A DNA stretch of 44,933 nucleotides from an uncultured Eubacteriales bacterium (GCA_949292725.1 CASFAQ010000003.1:1-44933), one strand, 5' to 3'; counted from the stretch's first letter, positions 7,642-18,113 are shown. A program made the numbers and translations. Notes: generated by a model from the sequence alone, not told the origin.

Positions 7642-10098
7642 TTACATATCCACAACAACCTTTTCAAGTTTCCATATGTCGCGGGCATATTCTTCTATCG
7701 TTCTGTCAGATGAGAACTTGCCACATTTGGCTGTATTAAGCATTGCCATCTTCGCCCATCTGTCCGCATCACGATACGCTTCCTCAACACGCTTCTGTGC
7801 CGCCTCATACGAACGGAAATCCTTTAAGATAAAATACTGGTCTGCGCGCTCACCGCCATTACTTTCAAGTAGCGAATTATATATTTCACGGAAAAGATTC
7901 ATATCCTCGTGCGAATACGTTCCGTCAATAAGCTGTGTCAGAATAGCGCGTATCTCATGGTCAGTATTATATATATCTCTTGGATTGTACTGGTTATTGT
8001 GCTCGTATGCAATTACCTCATCGGAGCTTAATCCGAATATGAATGCATTCTCCTCGCCAACCTCTTCTACAATCTCAACATTGGCTCCGTCCATGGTTCC
8101 AAGCGTTACGGCTCCGTTAAGCATGAATTTCATATTACCGGTTCCTGACGCTTCTTTACTTGCAGTCGATATCTGCTCTGACACATCGGCTGCAGCAAAT
8201 ATTATCTCCGCATTGGAAACCCTGTAATTCTCGATGAATACCACCTTTATCCTGCCGTCAATACTCTTATCATTATTGATAACATCAGCTACATTGTTAA
8301 TAAGCTTGATTATGGCCTTTGCCCTTCTGTATCCTGCAGAAGCCTTGGCTCCAAATATAAATGTTCTCGGATACATATCCATATCAGGATTTTGCTTAAG
8401 TTTATGATAAAGATACATAATGTGAAGGATATTAAGGAACTGACGCTTATATTCATGCAGCCTCTTAACCTGCACGTCAAATATCGACCTTGGATCTACT
8501 TCAATTCCATTATGTTCTTTAATATACTTAGCAAGCCTGAGCTTATTCTGGTATTTGATATTCATGAATTCTTTCTGGCACTTCAAATCATCCACATATA
8601 CAGAAAGTCCTGATATATGCGAAAGATCGGTAATCCACTCGTCGCCTATCTTGTTCGTAACCCATTCTGCAAGAAGCGGGTTGCCGTGAAGAAGGAATCT
8701 TCTCTGAGTGATACCGTTGGTTTTATTATTGAATTTTTCAGGGAACATCTCATAAAAGTCCTTAAGCTCCTGATTCTTAAGTATCTCCGTATGAAGTCTT
8801 GCAACTCCGTTCACTGAAAAGCCCGCTGCTATCGCAAGGTTTGCCATTTTCACCTGTCCGTCATATACAATTGCCATCTTGCGAACCTTATCGTAATCTC
8901 CCGGATATTTCTTCTCTATTTCAATAATAAACCTTCTGTTTATCTCCTCGGTTATCTGATATATTCTCGGAAGAAGCCTTGCAAATAATTCGAGCGGCCA
9001 TTTTTCAAGCGCCTCCGACATAATCGTATGGTTGGTATATGCACAGGTCTTATTGGTAATCTCCCATGCCTCATCCCATTCAAGATCATACTCATCGAGG
9101 AGTATTCTCATAAGCTCCGGAACAGTAACCGTAGGATGGGTGTCGTTAAGCTGGAAACATACCTTCTCATGAAGTCCTCTTATATCATTATGCGTCTCCA
9201 TATATTTTGCCACTGCACGCTGTATGCTTGCCGATACGAAGAAATACTGCTGCTTAAGCCTGAGTTCCTTTCCTGCATAGTGATTATCGTTAGGATAGAG
9301 CACCTCACAGATAGTTCTGGCAAGATTGGCCTGCTCGACAGCCTTATGATATTCGCCCTTATCGAACTGATCAAGGTTAAATGTATCAACAGCTTCCGCA
9401 TCCCAGATCCTTAAAGTATTAACGATGTTATTATTATATCCTACAATCGGAAGATCATATGGTATGGCACGGACTGCCTGATATCCTTCCTGTACGAAAC
9501 GATCTTTACCATTCTGATCTCTTCTCAGGACAACATAGCCTCCGAATTTGACAATTTCGGAATACTCTGCTCTCTTTATCTCGAACGGATTACCATTAAC
9601 TAACCAGTCATCCGGCGCTTCTATCTGAAATCCATTCTCAATCTTCTGCATAAACATTCCGTATTTGTACCTTATGCCACAGCCGTATGCCGGATATCCG
9701 AGACATGACAGCGAATCGAGAAAACATGCGGCAAGCCTTCCAAGACCACCATTACCAAGGGCTGCATCCGGCTCCTCATCCTCAATGGCGTCAAGGTCAA
9801 AACCAATCTCATTAAGCGTTTCCCTGACAACCTTATCAGCCTTAAGATTAATGATTATATTGCCAAGCGCACGTCCCGTAAGAAATTCCATCGACAGATA
9901 ATATACTGTCTTGGCATCCTGCTTCTCATACTGCTTATGTGTTGCAATCCATTTGTCTACAATATCATCCTTAAGCGCGTACGAAAGTGCCTGAAACATC
10001 TGCTGATTAGTAGCTTCATCCACAGATTTCCTGTACAGAATCTTCAGATAATGCTCTATCTCAGCCTTTAACTCTTCTTTACTGAATTCCTTCTTCAT
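7642..10098 (-). CDS. glgP: Glycogen/maltodextrin phosphorylase
   Basis: 818 residues, usual length for GT35 phosphorylases. It releases glucose-1-phosphate from alpha-1,4-glucans using pyridoxal phosphate. Visible landmarks are DAALGNGGLGRLAACFLDSL near the N-terminus, NDTHPTVTVPELMR, KRLHEYKRQ, and the PLP-lysine segment ASGTGNMKFMLNG followed by TLGTMDGANVEI. The ATG at 10098 has GGGAGGCGG in the ribosome-binding position. It lies 41 bp downstream of ileS in the same direction with no visible terminator, so read-through from ileS is possible. It converges on the AraC gene across a hairpin. Cytoplasmic; no other glycogen genes are in the window. Confidence 0.96.
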   Translation of the reverse strand: MKKEFSKEELKAEIEHYLKILYRKSVDEATNQQMFQALSYALKDDIVDKWIATHKQYEKQDAKTVYYLSMEFLTGRALGNIIINLKADKVVRETLNEIGFDLDAIEDEEPDAALGNGGLGRLAACFLDSLSCLGYPAYGCGIRYKYGMFMQKIENGFQIEAPDDWLVNGNPFEIKRAEYSEIVKFGGYVVLRRDQNGKDRFVQEGYQAVRAIPYDLPIVGYNNNIVNTLRIWDAEAVDTFNLDQFDKGEYHKAVEQANLARTICEVLYPNDNHYAGKELRLKQQYFFVSASIQRAVAKYMETHNDIRGLHEKVCFQLNDTHPTVTVPELMRILLDEYDLEWDEAWEITNKTCAYTNHTIMSEALEKWPLELFARLLPRIYQITEEINRRFIIEIEKKYPGDYDKVRKMAIVYDGQVKMANLAIAAGFSVNGVARLHTEILKNQELKDFYEMFPEKFNNKTNGITQRRFLLHGNPLLAEWVTNKIGDEWITDLSHISGLSVYVDDLKCQKEFMNIKYQNKLRLAKYIKEHNGIEVDPRSIFDVQVKRLHEYKRQFLNILHIMYLYHKLKQNPDMDMYPRTFIFGAKASAGYRRAKAIIKLINNVADVINNDKSIDGRIKVVFIENYRVSNAEIIFAAADVSEQISTASKEASGTGNMKFMLNGAVTLGTMDGANVEIVEEVGEENAFIFGLSSDEVIAYEHNNQYNPRDIYNTDHEIRAILTQLIDGTYSHEDMNLFREIYNSLLESNGGERADQYFILKDFRSYEAAQKRVEEAYRDADRWAKMAMLNTAKCGKFSSDRTIEEYARDIWKLEKVVVDM

Positions 10099-10139
10099 AA
10101 TCCGCCTCCCATGAATAATTATATCCCCCCGATATAATA

Positions 10140-13100
10140 TTATATTCGCTCAACACCTATAGAGCACTTTTCTCCATTAATGCTCCATTCCTTCACAATA
10201 CCCTTTACCGACGTTATGTCTATCTTATCAGCAAGTACTTCCTTCTTTATAAAATCGGCATTTCTAAGGAGTATATCTCCTATGGTATCATTGCCGCTTT
10301 CATATACATTTATGTGGTCCATGACCTCAAATCCGGCGTCCTTACGCATATTCTGTATCTTACTTATTATTTCGCGTACGAATCCTTCCTCGATAAGCTC
10401 CGGCGTAAGGTTAGTATCAAGCACAACCGTCATTCCATTATATGAATCCGATACATAACCGTCGCTCTGTATGCTTTCGATAAGAAGATCCTCCTTATCA
10501 ATCACCTCGCACACTCCGTCAATATCAACCTTAATACCTCCGGTCTCATTTATCTCCTTCATTGCGGCAACGCCGTCAATCTCGGAAAGCACGGTCTTTA
10601 ACGTATTAATCTGCTTTCCGAATCTCTTTCCAAGTGTACGAAGCTGTGGCTTGAATGAATAATCGGTATATTCGCTCACATCATCCGTAAAGCATACCTC
10701 TTTTACATTAAGCTCGTCTGCGATAATGGCTGTATAGAAATCCGACAGACCCTTATCTGCCTTTATATACATTCTGCCAAGCGGCTGACGGTTCTTTGAA
10801 CCTGCCGCATTACGGCATGCACGCCCAAGCACGACCGCATTGAGAACTTCCTGCATCTCCGCCTCAAGGTCCTTACATATCATGTCCTCGGAAACCTTTG
10901 GAAAATCACACAGATGCACGCTCTCAGGCTGTGTATCATCTATACTGCATACAAGATTTCTGTATATATCCTCTGTCATAAACGGTATCATAGGCGCCGC
11001 TGCCTTGCTTATAGTAACAAGCACATTATACAGCGTAAGATATGCATTGATCTTATCCTGCTCCATACCCTTTGCCCAGAATCTCTCACGGCAGCGTCTT
11101 ACATACCAGTTGCTGAGTTCGTCAACAAATTCCTGCAAAGCTCTTGCCGTTTCAGGTATTCTGTAATTTGCAAGATTCTCATCAACCGCTTTAACCGTAG
11201 TATTAAGCCTTGATAATATCCATTTGTCCATAACTGCAAGACTGTTATAGTCAAGAGTATATTTGGTAGCGTCAAAATTATCAATATTTGCGTAAAGCAC
11301 GAAGAATGCATAGGTATTCCATAATGTACCCATGAACTTCCTCTGTCCTTCGGTTACCGCCCTATCATGGAACTTATTAGGAAGCCATGGTGCGCTGTTC
11401 ACGTAGAAATACCACCTTATGGCGTCCGCTCCATACATCTTAAGCGCCTCAAACGGATCTACCGCATTGCCTTTTGATTTGGACATCTTCTGCCCATCTT
11501 TATCGAGCACAAGACCCAGAACGATAACGTTCTTATACGGCGCCTTATCAAATATAAGCGTGGACAGTGCAAGAAGCGAATAAAACCATCCTCTTGTCTG
11601 ATCGACTGCCTCACTTATAAAATCAGCCGGGAAATTTTCCTCAAACATTTCTTTATTTTCAAACGGATAATGCCACTGTGCAAACGGCATCGAACCCGAA
11701 TCAAACCAGCAGTCAATAACCTCAGGAACTCTCTTCATCAATCCCCCGCATACCGGGCATTTAATCGTAACATCATCAATAAACGGACGATGAAGCTCAA
11801 TCTCGTCAGGACAGTTATCCGACATCTCCTTAAGCTCTTCTATGCTTCCTATTGCATGCTTATGCCCGCATTCACACTCCCATATGTTAAGAGGAGTTCC
11901 CCAGTAGCGGTTACGGCTCACAGCCCAGTCCTGAAGATTGAGAAGCCAGTCTCCAAACCTTCCCTTACCGATACTTTCAGGAATCCAGTTAACCGTATTA
12001 TTGTTCTCAATCATCCTGTCGCGAACTTCGGTCATCTTTATGAACCAGGATTCTCTCGCATAATATATAAGCGGAGTATCACATCTCCAGCAGAAAGGAT
12101 AACTGTGCTCAAATTTAAGCACCTTGAATAAAAGCCCCTTCGCACCAAGCATCCTTAATATGGACTCGTCCGCCTTCTTGCAGAATACTCCGGCAAGGTC
12201 AGTCACCTCCGGCTTAAACTCTCCCTTATCATCCACAAGCTGCACAAACGGGAGATCATACTTCCTTCCGACATTGGCGTCGTCCTCACCAAAGGCCGGA
12301 GCAATATGTACTATACCGGTACCGTCCGTAAGCGTAACGTAATTATCGCATACAACGTAGTATGCCTTTTTATCCGGTTTTGCATAGTCAAATAAAGGCT
12401 CGTACTTCTTGTATTCAAGCTCCTTACCGACAAAACTGTCTGTAATCTCATATGCTCCCTCAACCACGTTAAGGAGAGCCTTTGCAATATAATAATACTC
12501 AGTCTTAACGGCGGAGTCGGCTTCTTCCTCACTTACGACATCATTCTGCTCATTAAGTCCGACCTTAATCTTTACATATTCCTCATCAGGATTAACACAG
12601 AGGGCAACATTGGAAGGAAGCGTCCACGGTGTAGTCGTCCATGCGAGAATATACTCATCCTCCGTATCCTTCACCCTGAATTTGGCGATTACAGACTTCT
12701 CCTTAACATCCTTATACCCCTGAGCCACCTCATGGCTTGAAAGAGGAGTGCCACATCTCGGACAGTAAGGTACGATCTTATATCCTTTATATAAAAGATT
12801 CTTTTCCCAAATCTTCTTTAACGCCCACCACTCAGATTCAATGAACGAGTTATGATAAGTAACGTAAGGATTATCCATATCAGCCCAAAAACCTACGGTC
12901 TCCGAGAAATCCTCCCACATCCCCTTGTACTTCCATACACTTTCCTTACATTCCTGAATAAAAGGCTCAAGACCGTATTCTTCAATCTGCTCCTTTCCAT
13001 CAAGCCCAAGCTTCTTCTCCACCTCAAGCTCGACAGGCAGACCATGCGTATCCCATCCGGCCTTTCTTATAACCTTATATCCCTTCATCGTACGATATCT

Positions 13101-13307
13101 CGGTATCATATCCTTGATAACACGAGTCAGAACATGTCCTATATGCGGCTTACCGTTAGCCGTAGGCGGTCCATCGTAAAATGTATAGGATTCGCCATTC
13201 TCTCTGATTTTGATACTTTTTTCAAATATATCATTATCATTCCAGAATTTTAATACTTCCTTTTCTCTGTCAACAAACTTTAGATCTGTAGATACCTTCT
13301 TATACAT
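10140..13307 (-). CDS. ileS: Isoleucyl-tRNA synthetase
   Basis: About 1055 residues. Class I signatures are clear: GPPTANGKPHIGHVLTR (HIGH) near the N-terminus and KMSKSKGNAVDPFEAL (KMSKS). Cysteine pairs CPRC, CWRC, CECG and CPVC are spread through the editing and connective regions. Length and motifs match the long (type 2, eukaryote-like) IleRS found in many Clostridia. The frame begins with an ATG at 13316, but GTAGGAGG ends directly against that ATG; the ATG at 13307 (MYKKVSTDLKF) has 9-nt spacing and is the better start. A promoter lies about 40-70 bp upstream and the leader is too short for a T-box. glgP follows. Confidence 0.96.
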   Translation of the reverse strand: MYKKVSTDLKFVDREKEVLKFWNDNDIFEKSIKIRENGESYTFYDGPPTANGKPHIGHVLTRVIKDMIPRYRTMKGYKVIRKAGWDTHGLPVELEVEKKLGLDGKEQIEEYGLEPFIQECKESVWKYKGMWEDFSETVGFWADMDNPYVTYHNSFIESEWWALKKIWEKNLLYKGYKIVPYCPRCGTPLSSHEVAQGYKDVKEKSVIAKFRVKDTEDEYILAWTTTPWTLPSNVALCVNPDEEYVKIKVGLNEQNDVVSEEEADSAVKTEYYYIAKALLNVVEGAYEITDSFVGKELEYKKYEPLFDYAKPDKKAYYVVCDNYVTLTDGTGIVHIAPAFGEDDANVGRKYDLPFVQLVDDKGEFKPEVTDLAGVFCKKADESILRMLGAKGLLFKVLKFEHSYPFCWRCDTPLIYYARESWFIKMTEVRDRMIENNNTVNWIPESIGKGRFGDWLLNLQDWAVSRNRYWGTPLNIWECECGHKHAIGSIEELKEMSDNCPDEIELHRPFIDDVTIKCPVCGGLMKRVPEVIDCWFDSGSMPFAQWHYPFENKEMFEENFPADFISEAVDQTRGWFYSLLALSTLIFDKAPYKNVIVLGLVLDKDGQKMSKSKGNAVDPFEALKMYGADAIRWYFYVNSAPWLPNKFHDRAVTEGQRKFMGTLWNTYAFFVLYANIDNFDATKYTLDYNSLAVMDKWILSRLNTTVKAVDENLANYRIPETARALQEFVDELSNWYVRRCRERFWAKGMEQDKINAYLTLYNVLVTISKAAAPMIPFMTEDIYRNLVCSIDDTQPESVHLCDFPKVSEDMICKDLEAEMQEVLNAVVLGRACRNAAGSKNRQPLGRMYIKADKGLSDFYTAIIADELNVKEVCFTDDVSEYTDYSFKPQLRTLGKRFGKQINTLKTVLSEIDGVAAMKEINETGGIKVDIDGVCEVIDKEDLLIESIQSDGYVSDSYNGMTVVLDTNLTPELIEEGFVREIISKIQNMRKDAGFEVMDHINVYESGNDTIGDILLRNADFIKKEVLADKIDITSVKGIVKEWSINGEKCSIGVERI

Positions 13308-13346
13308 ATAAGACATCCTCCTACTTTGATAGAAAATAACATTGAA

Positions 13347-13375
13347 ATAATATTATATAATTGGAAAGTTGTCAA
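13347..13375 (-). promoter_or_regulatory. Predicted sigma-A promoter of ileS
   Basis: On the minus strand TTGACA, 17 bp and TATTAT give a near-consensus promoter. The implied leader is only about 25-35 nt. Confidence 0.7.
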
Positions 13376-13386
13376 TAACTCTTGTG

Positions 13387-13415
13387 TTGACAATCCCTGT
13401 GAAATTAGGTACATT
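13387..13415 (+). promoter_or_regulatory. Predicted sigma-A promoter of pncB
   Basis: TTGACA, 17 bp and TACATT precede AAAGGAG and the pncB ATG. Its -35 lies back-to-back with that of the divergent ileS promoter. Confidence 0.65.
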
Positions 13416-13451
13416 ATTCTATAAAACTGCATTAAAGGAGACTTATATCCA

Positions 13452-14927
13452 ATGAATAATGAAAACCTCACACTACTAACCGATTTCTATGAATTGACAA
13501 TGATGCAGGGTTATTTTAAGAACAAGACCAATCCCACCGTTGTTTTCGACATGTTTTACCGTGTTAATCCCAATAATGGCGGGTATGCTATCTGTTGCGG
13601 TCTGGAACAGCTTATAGATTATATTAAGGATCTTCACTTCAGTTACGAAGATATAGAATATCTGAGGGAACTGAAAGTATTTGACGAGGATTTTCTTGAC
13701 TATCTTGCAGGATTCCATTTCACGGGAGACATATATGCAATACCTGAGGGCAGTATTGTATTTCCTATGGAGCCTCTGGTAAAGGTAATTGCACCCATCA
13801 TGGAAGCCCAGCTTGTGGAGACAGCCATACTGTGTATAATCAACCACCAGAGCCTTATAGCAACAAAAGCTGCCAGAGTTTGCTATGCAGCACAGGGCGA
13901 TCCTGTAATGGAATTTGGTTTAAGGCGCGCTCAGGGACCCGATGCCGCAACACTTGGAGCAAGGGCTGCCGTTATAGCCGGCTGTGTCGGCACAAGCAAT
14001 GTCCTCTGTGCCAAAAAATTCGGTCTTCCGGCGCTCGGAACCCATGCACACAGCTGGATTATGAGTTTCCCTGATGAGCTTACCGCTTTTTATAAATATG
14101 CGGAGCTTTATCCTGACAATACAACACTGCTTGTAGATACTTATGACACCATCCGCTCCGGAGTACCTAATGCAATCAGGGTATTTACAAAACTCAGGGA
14201 AGCCGGACGCATGCCAAAGATGTATGGAATCAGACTTGACAGCGGTGATTTGTCATATATTTCAAAGAAAGCGCGAAAGATGCTTGATGACGCAGGCTTT
14301 ACCGACGCCGTTATCTGTGCCTCCAGCGATCTTGACGAATATCTGATAGAATCCCTTAAGGCACAGGGCGCTGCAATAGGCTCGTGGGGTGTCGGAACCA
14401 ATCTCATTACATCAAAGGATCACCCTGCATTTGGAGGAGTGTATAAGCTTGCCGCCATAAGGGATAATGACACATTCATCCCGAGGATCAAGCTTTCCGA
14501 AAACCAGTGGAAGATTACCAATCCGGGCAATAAAACAGTGTACAGGGTCTATGATAAGGCAAGCGGCAAGATTCATGCCGACCTTATATGTCTTGCGGAC
14601 GAAGTATTTGATGAAAATGAGCCGTTACTCCTGTTTGACCCTGTAAATACATGGAAGAAACTTATTCTGCAGCCGGGAACATATACGATGCGCAGGATGC
14701 TTGTACCTATATTCCAGGGAGGTACCTGCGTGTATGATTCACCCGACGTTATGGATATACGCAAGTACTGCGCCGAGGAGCAGGCTACGTTATGGGACGA
14801 AACCAAGAGATTTGTCAATCCGCATAATGTATATGTGGATCTTTCTCAGAAATTGTGGAATATTAAGAACGAGCTCCTAAGCTCATACAGCTCGTCCAAG
14901 GCTCACAGGGGAGATATTGATGCTTAA
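13452..14927 (+). CDS. pncB: Nicotinate phosphoribosyltransferase
   Basis: 491 residues. It converts nicotinate and PRPP to nicotinate mononucleotide in the NAD salvage (Preiss-Handler) route. Family landmarks are the N-terminal LTDFYELTMMQGYF, FGLRRAQGPDAA, the substrate-region GTHAHSWIMSFPDE, and YGIRLDSGDLSY followed by SSDLDEY. Start is the ATG at 13452, with AAAGGAG at 13434-13440. Length is usual for the bacterial PncB group with a C-terminal extension. The stop overlaps the start of the PAP2-like gene, so the two form an operon, although no functional link is obvious. Confidence 0.95.
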   Translation: MNNENLTLLTDFYELTMMQGYFKNKTNPTVVFDMFYRVNPNNGGYAICCGLEQLIDYIKDLHFSYEDIEYLRELKVFDEDFLDYLAGFHFTGDIYAIPEGSIVFPMEPLVKVIAPIMEAQLVETAILCIINHQSLIATKAARVCYAAQGDPVMEFGLRRAQGPDAATLGARAAVIAGCVGTSNVLCAKKFGLPALGTHAHSWIMSFPDELTAFYKYAELYPDNTTLLVDTYDTIRSGVPNAIRVFTKLREAGRMPKMYGIRLDSGDLSYISKKARKMLDDAGFTDAVICASSDLDEYLIESLKAQGAAIGSWGVGTNLITSKDHPAFGGVYKLAAIRDNDTFIPRIKLSENQWKITNPGNKTVYRVYDKASGKIHADLICLADEVFDENEPLLLFDPVNTWKKLILQPGTYTMRRMLVPIFQGGTCVYDSPDVMDIRKYCAEEQATLWDETKRFVNPHNVYVDLSQKLWNIKNELLSSYSSSKAHRGDIDA

Positions 14928-15555
14928 AAAAATATGGCAGAGGTACTGGCACATAATATTTGTGCTCTATATACCGATATACATTACTTGTTTTGTTTCA
15001 TTGGAAAACAGACCCGTCGATCTGGGCGTAAATATCCATGTTGCGCTTGACGACTATATACCGTTTTGCAAATATTTTATAATTCCATATATGCTGTGGT
15101 TCCTGTATATCGCATCAACCATTATATTCTTTTTCTTTTATGACAGGATTGAGCTTATAAAATATGCGGTATTTCTGATAACCGGAATGTCCATATGTCT
15201 GGTAATATACTATTTTTGGCCATCGTATCAGACGCTCAGACCACAGCTTAACGGCACGGATATATTTACCGATATAATTAATTTTATATACACTGCGGAT
15301 TCTCCTTCCAATATATGTCCGAGTATACATGTATTGAATTCGATTGCCGCTCATATCGCAGTATCAAAAAGCAGGTTTTTTAATAACAAAAAAATACTGA
15401 AGACCGGCTCTTTCGTACTCATGGTACTTATATGCCTTTCAACAGTATTTTTAAAACAGCACTCCGCCTTAGACGGAATGTATGCGATAATTCTTGCAGC
15501 CATACTGTATATACCGATATACAGCAGGATAAATGTATTTAAGAAAATCCGATAA
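14920..15555 (+). CDS. PAP2-superfamily membrane phosphatase-like protein
   Basis: 211 residues with about six hydrophobic segments. The start is the ATG at 14920 (MLKKIWQRYWH), preceded by AGGGGAGAT and overlapping the pncB stop by 8 nt; a TTG directly before it is not needed. The C-terminal half has PAP2 signatures in order: LRPQL, CPSIHVLNS with the catalytic-type histidine, and STVFLKQHSALDG with the second His/Asp pair. The CPSIHV variant resembles the branch of PAP2 proteins related to lipid phosphatases and inositol-phosphoceramide-synthase-like enzymes. Substrate is unknown, probably a lipid phosphate or pyrophosphate at the membrane. Its 3' end overlaps that of the convergent glycosyltransferase by 17 bp. 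Confidence 0.8.
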   Translation: MLKKIWQRYWHIIFVLYIPIYITCFVSLENRPVDLGVNIHVALDDYIPFCKYFIIPYMLWFLYIASTIIFFFFYDRIELIKYAVFLITGMSICLVIYYFWPSYQTLRPQLNGTDIFTDIINFIYTADSPSNICPSIHVLNSIAAHIAVSKSRFFNNKKILKTGSFVLMVLICLSTVFLKQHSALDGMYAIILAAILYIPIYSRINVFKKIR

Positions 15556-16555
15556 ACCGCCTTGAAAGCGCATAACCGCAGACTATGACCTTCCGTCCGG
15601 CTGCGCTTTTCATCTGCATGGGCCTGCCAAGCAGACAATGGTTTACCATATCCGCCATCTCCGGGTTGGCATCCCTTAGATAATTCCAGAGCATCTCACG
15701 TTTTCTAAGGCTCTCTTCAGTGTTCTCCTTCACAAGAAATGCCGAGCTTATGGTCATCATCATCGTAAGGTACTTGGTCATATATTTTCTTAATTTTTCT
15801 TCCTTAATCAATGTAAGATCATGTGCATCAATCATTATCCTCGTAACGAGAAGCTGCTGGTCAATGCGCCTCATCATAATCTCCTCATTGACGGACTGGT
15901 CAGCTCTTCCGATATAATATCTGTACAGATCAACATCCATATAATACATTTTCTTCACATAAGGAAGCGGCTGGTATACGAATACATTATCCACATAAAA
16001 TGTATGAAGCGGAAGCTTAAGATTACACTCCCGCAAAAGTTCGGTTCTGTATATCACGGAATGCATAAGAATATTCTGGCTCACCTTAAAACGCTTCAGA
16101 TCCGACCACTCAAATACCCTCTCAACAGGCATTGCGCTGCGGTAATTGATAACCTTCTCTTTTCCGGTATTCTGATTCTCATACACATAATTGGCAATAT
16201 ACATATCAATATCCTCTCCGGAGAGAATATTGCGTTTTATAACCTGCATAATATGTTTAAGCGAATCCTCGTCAAACCAGTCGTCACTGTCAAGAACCTT
16301 ATAATACAATCCCTGCGCATGCCTAAGCCCCGTATTAACAGCGCTTCCATGCCCTCCGTTCTCCTTTGATATGCACCTTACTATATCCGGATATCTGTTC
16401 TCATATTCCTCGCCGATTTTCTTCGTATCATCTACGGAGCCGTCGTCTACAACAATGATCTCTACCTCGTCCCCCGCCTTTAAAACGGATTCTATCGCAT
16501 GACCCATGTATTCGGCTGAATTATAACATGGAATCGCCACGGTAAGTATTTTCAT
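15539..16555 (-). CDS. Family 2 glycosyltransferase
   Basis: 338 residues from the ATG at 16555 (MKILTVAIPCYNS), preceded by GAAAGAGGG 8 nt away; an in-frame ATG at 16588 adds 11 residues with no Shine-Dalgarno. The GT-A fold is evident: TVAIPCYNSAEYMG at the N-terminus, VVDDGSVDDT, ENGGHGSAVNTG, and the metal-binding KVLDSDDWFDE. No transmembrane helix is apparent, so it is probably cytoplasmic and membrane-peripheral. It follows the histidine kinase gene by 67 bp in the same direction and is likely co-transcribed with the two-component system. Acceptor and sugar are unknown. Confidence 0.85.
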   Translation of the reverse strand: MKILTVAIPCYNSAEYMGHAIESVLKAGDEVEIIVVDDGSVDDTKKIGEEYENRYPDIVRCISKENGGHGSAVNTGLRHAQGLYYKVLDSDDWFDEDSLKHIMQVIKRNILSGEDIDMYIANYVYENQNTGKEKVINYRSAMPVERVFEWSDLKRFKVSQNILMHSVIYRTELLRECNLKLPLHTFYVDNVFVYQPLPYVKKMYYMDVDLYRYYIGRADQSVNEEIMMRRIDQQLLVTRIMIDAHDLTLIKEEKLRKYMTKYLTMMMTISSAFLVKENTEESLRKREMLWNYLRDANPEMADMVNHCLLGRPMQMKSAAGRKVIVCGYALSRRFIGFS

Positions 16556-16622
16556 AAATATCATCCCTCTTTCAGGTACTGTGTTCATACTACCATATCA
16601 TTCTTGATGAGGCAACCAAATC

Positions 16623-18113
16623 TTACATGTAAAATTCATCCTCTGGATATTCAGCTATATCAAATTCAAACGTAAATGTGCTTCCCTCTCCCGGTTCGCT
16701 TTCAACTTCTATGCTTCCGCCATGCTTTAACGCAATCTGTCGTGCTATCATAAGCCCGAGTCCCGAACCCTTCTCATTCATTCGAAGCTTCGAGCGGTAG
16801 AACTTGTCAAATATATTCGGAAGCATATCCTTGTCTATTCCGACTCCGTAATCCCGTATGCTTATGTGCATTCTGTCGGCATTGGATATGCTTATCTCAA
16901 CCTTTCCACCCTCGTCAGAGAACTTTATCGCATTATCCAGTATTATCATAAACATCTGTTTTAGCCTGTCGTAATCTCCAAGCATAAAATGATACGGGTC
17001 GTCGTTACTAAGCTTTATCTCTATATTTTTTTCCCTGCACAGTACGCGCGCGCTTCTTATAACGTTCTCAAGTATCTGCACAACGCTTACAGGTTCCTTA
17101 TCTATCTCAAAATCCGGATTCTGCATCTTTGACAGCGTAAGGAGATCTCCTACGAGTCTTTCCATTGCAGAACATTCCACAAGCATCCTCTGAAGCGAGT
17201 AGGATATTTTTTCTTTATCCGTAACATATCCGTCCGCCAGAGACTCCGCATATCCGCGCATAACCGTTATGGGCGTCCTAAGCTCATGTGACACATTTGC
17301 AAAAAAATCCATTCTGCCACGTTCTATCCTGTCACGTACGCGTTCATTTTCAGTAAGCTTATCTGACAGAATGTCCATGGTATCCTTAAGTTCCCTCAGC
17401 TCGCCACCCGTCTTGATTTCTGCTTTTATGGAATATTCTCCGTTGGCAAGACGGTTAGCCGCCTCCCTTATCTTCGTTATGGGGTAGGATATCCTTCTTG
17501 CAAAAAATAAGGCTATAAGAAATGATACGACCCATGCAATAAACAGACTCATTATAATTATGCTCTTGCACCTGTTGATTACACTTATACGGCTTTCCGC
17601 TATTCCGTTTAAGAGGACAACCCCAACCACACGGCCTCCCCCATCGTGCACCGGCGCGGCCGCATATATCAGATCCGTTCCGTATATTTCGTCAAAATCC
17701 TGATTTATGGCTGAGTCATTCTCGTTAAATACATGTTTTACGACTTTTTTCATTCCCTTTGAAAGCTGCTTGTATTTGACCGAAACATTGGTAAATCTTT
17801 TCTTAAGCCGGTTATCCGACTTGTAATTCGGAAGAATCCATACGTCAACCATCTGGCTCTCAAGCATCGAGGCTGCGGCATCCATGTAATTAACAAATTC
17901 CGATGGTTCATCATTTATCGCATAATCCTCGACGTTATAAGCTATTTCCTCCGCCTCCATAACAAGCTGTTCCTCATAATCATTTATAACGCTTTCGGAG
18001 TAGATTTCCATAAACACCACGCCTACAAGCAGCAGAAGCACGGAAAATGCCATACCAAATATCAACAACACTCTGAAATATATAGTATTGTAAAAACGGA
18101 TGTTTTTCTTCAA
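16623..18113 (-). CDS. Membrane sensor histidine kinase
   Basis: 496 residues. Starts with TTG at 18113 in a TTGA overlap with the response-regulator stop, preceded by GGAGCAGGAG. N-terminal membrane helix at about 12-36, an extracytoplasmic sensor of about 145 residues, a second helix at about 184-205, HAMP linker at about 205-260, HisKA with FFANVSHELRTP (His276), then HATPase_c with NAIKFSDEGG, DYGVGIDKDM and GSGLGLMIARQI. This is the PhoR/ResE-like architecture partnering OmpR/PhoB regulators. The signal is not recognisable. It sits between its regulator and a GT2 gene, so cell-envelope control is plausible. Confidence 0.93.
   Translation of the reverse strand: MKKNIRFYNTIYFRVLLIFGMAFSVLLLLVGVVFMEIYSESVINDYEEQLVMEAEEIAYNVEDYAINDEPSEFVNYMDAAASMLESQMVDVWILPNYKSDNRLKKRFTNVSVKYKQLSKGMKKVVKHVFNENDSAINQDFDEIYGTDLIYAAAPVHDGGGRVVGVVLLNGIAESRISVINRCKSIIIMSLFIAWVVSFLIALFFARRISYPITKIREAANRLANGEYSIKAEIKTGGELRELKDTMDILSDKLTENERVRDRIERGRMDFFANVSHELRTPITVMRGYAESLADGYVTDKEKISYSLQRMLVECSAMERLVGDLLTLSKMQNPDFEIDKEPVSVVQILENVIRSARVLCREKNIEIKLSNDDPYHFMLGDYDRLKQMFMIILDNAIKFSDEGGKVEISISNADRMHISIRDYGVGIDKDMLPNIFDKFYRSKLRMNEKGSGLGLMIARQIALKHGGSIEVESEPGEGSTFTFEFDIAEYPEDEFYM

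Noticed and set aside
7676..8227. 183-residue open frame antisense to glgP
   Set aside because: It lies wholly inside the well-supported phosphorylase gene; composition (Ser/Ile-rich) is that of an antisense shadow.
10099..10139. Separate glgP promoter in the ileS-glgP gap
   Set aside because: A TATAAT is present but no -35 at proper spacing; read-through or an internal promoter is equally likely.
13308..13346. T-box leader for ileS
   Set aside because: The predicted promoter leaves a leader of only about 25-35 nt and there is no T-box sequence or specifier stem; ileS is not T-box controlled from this start.
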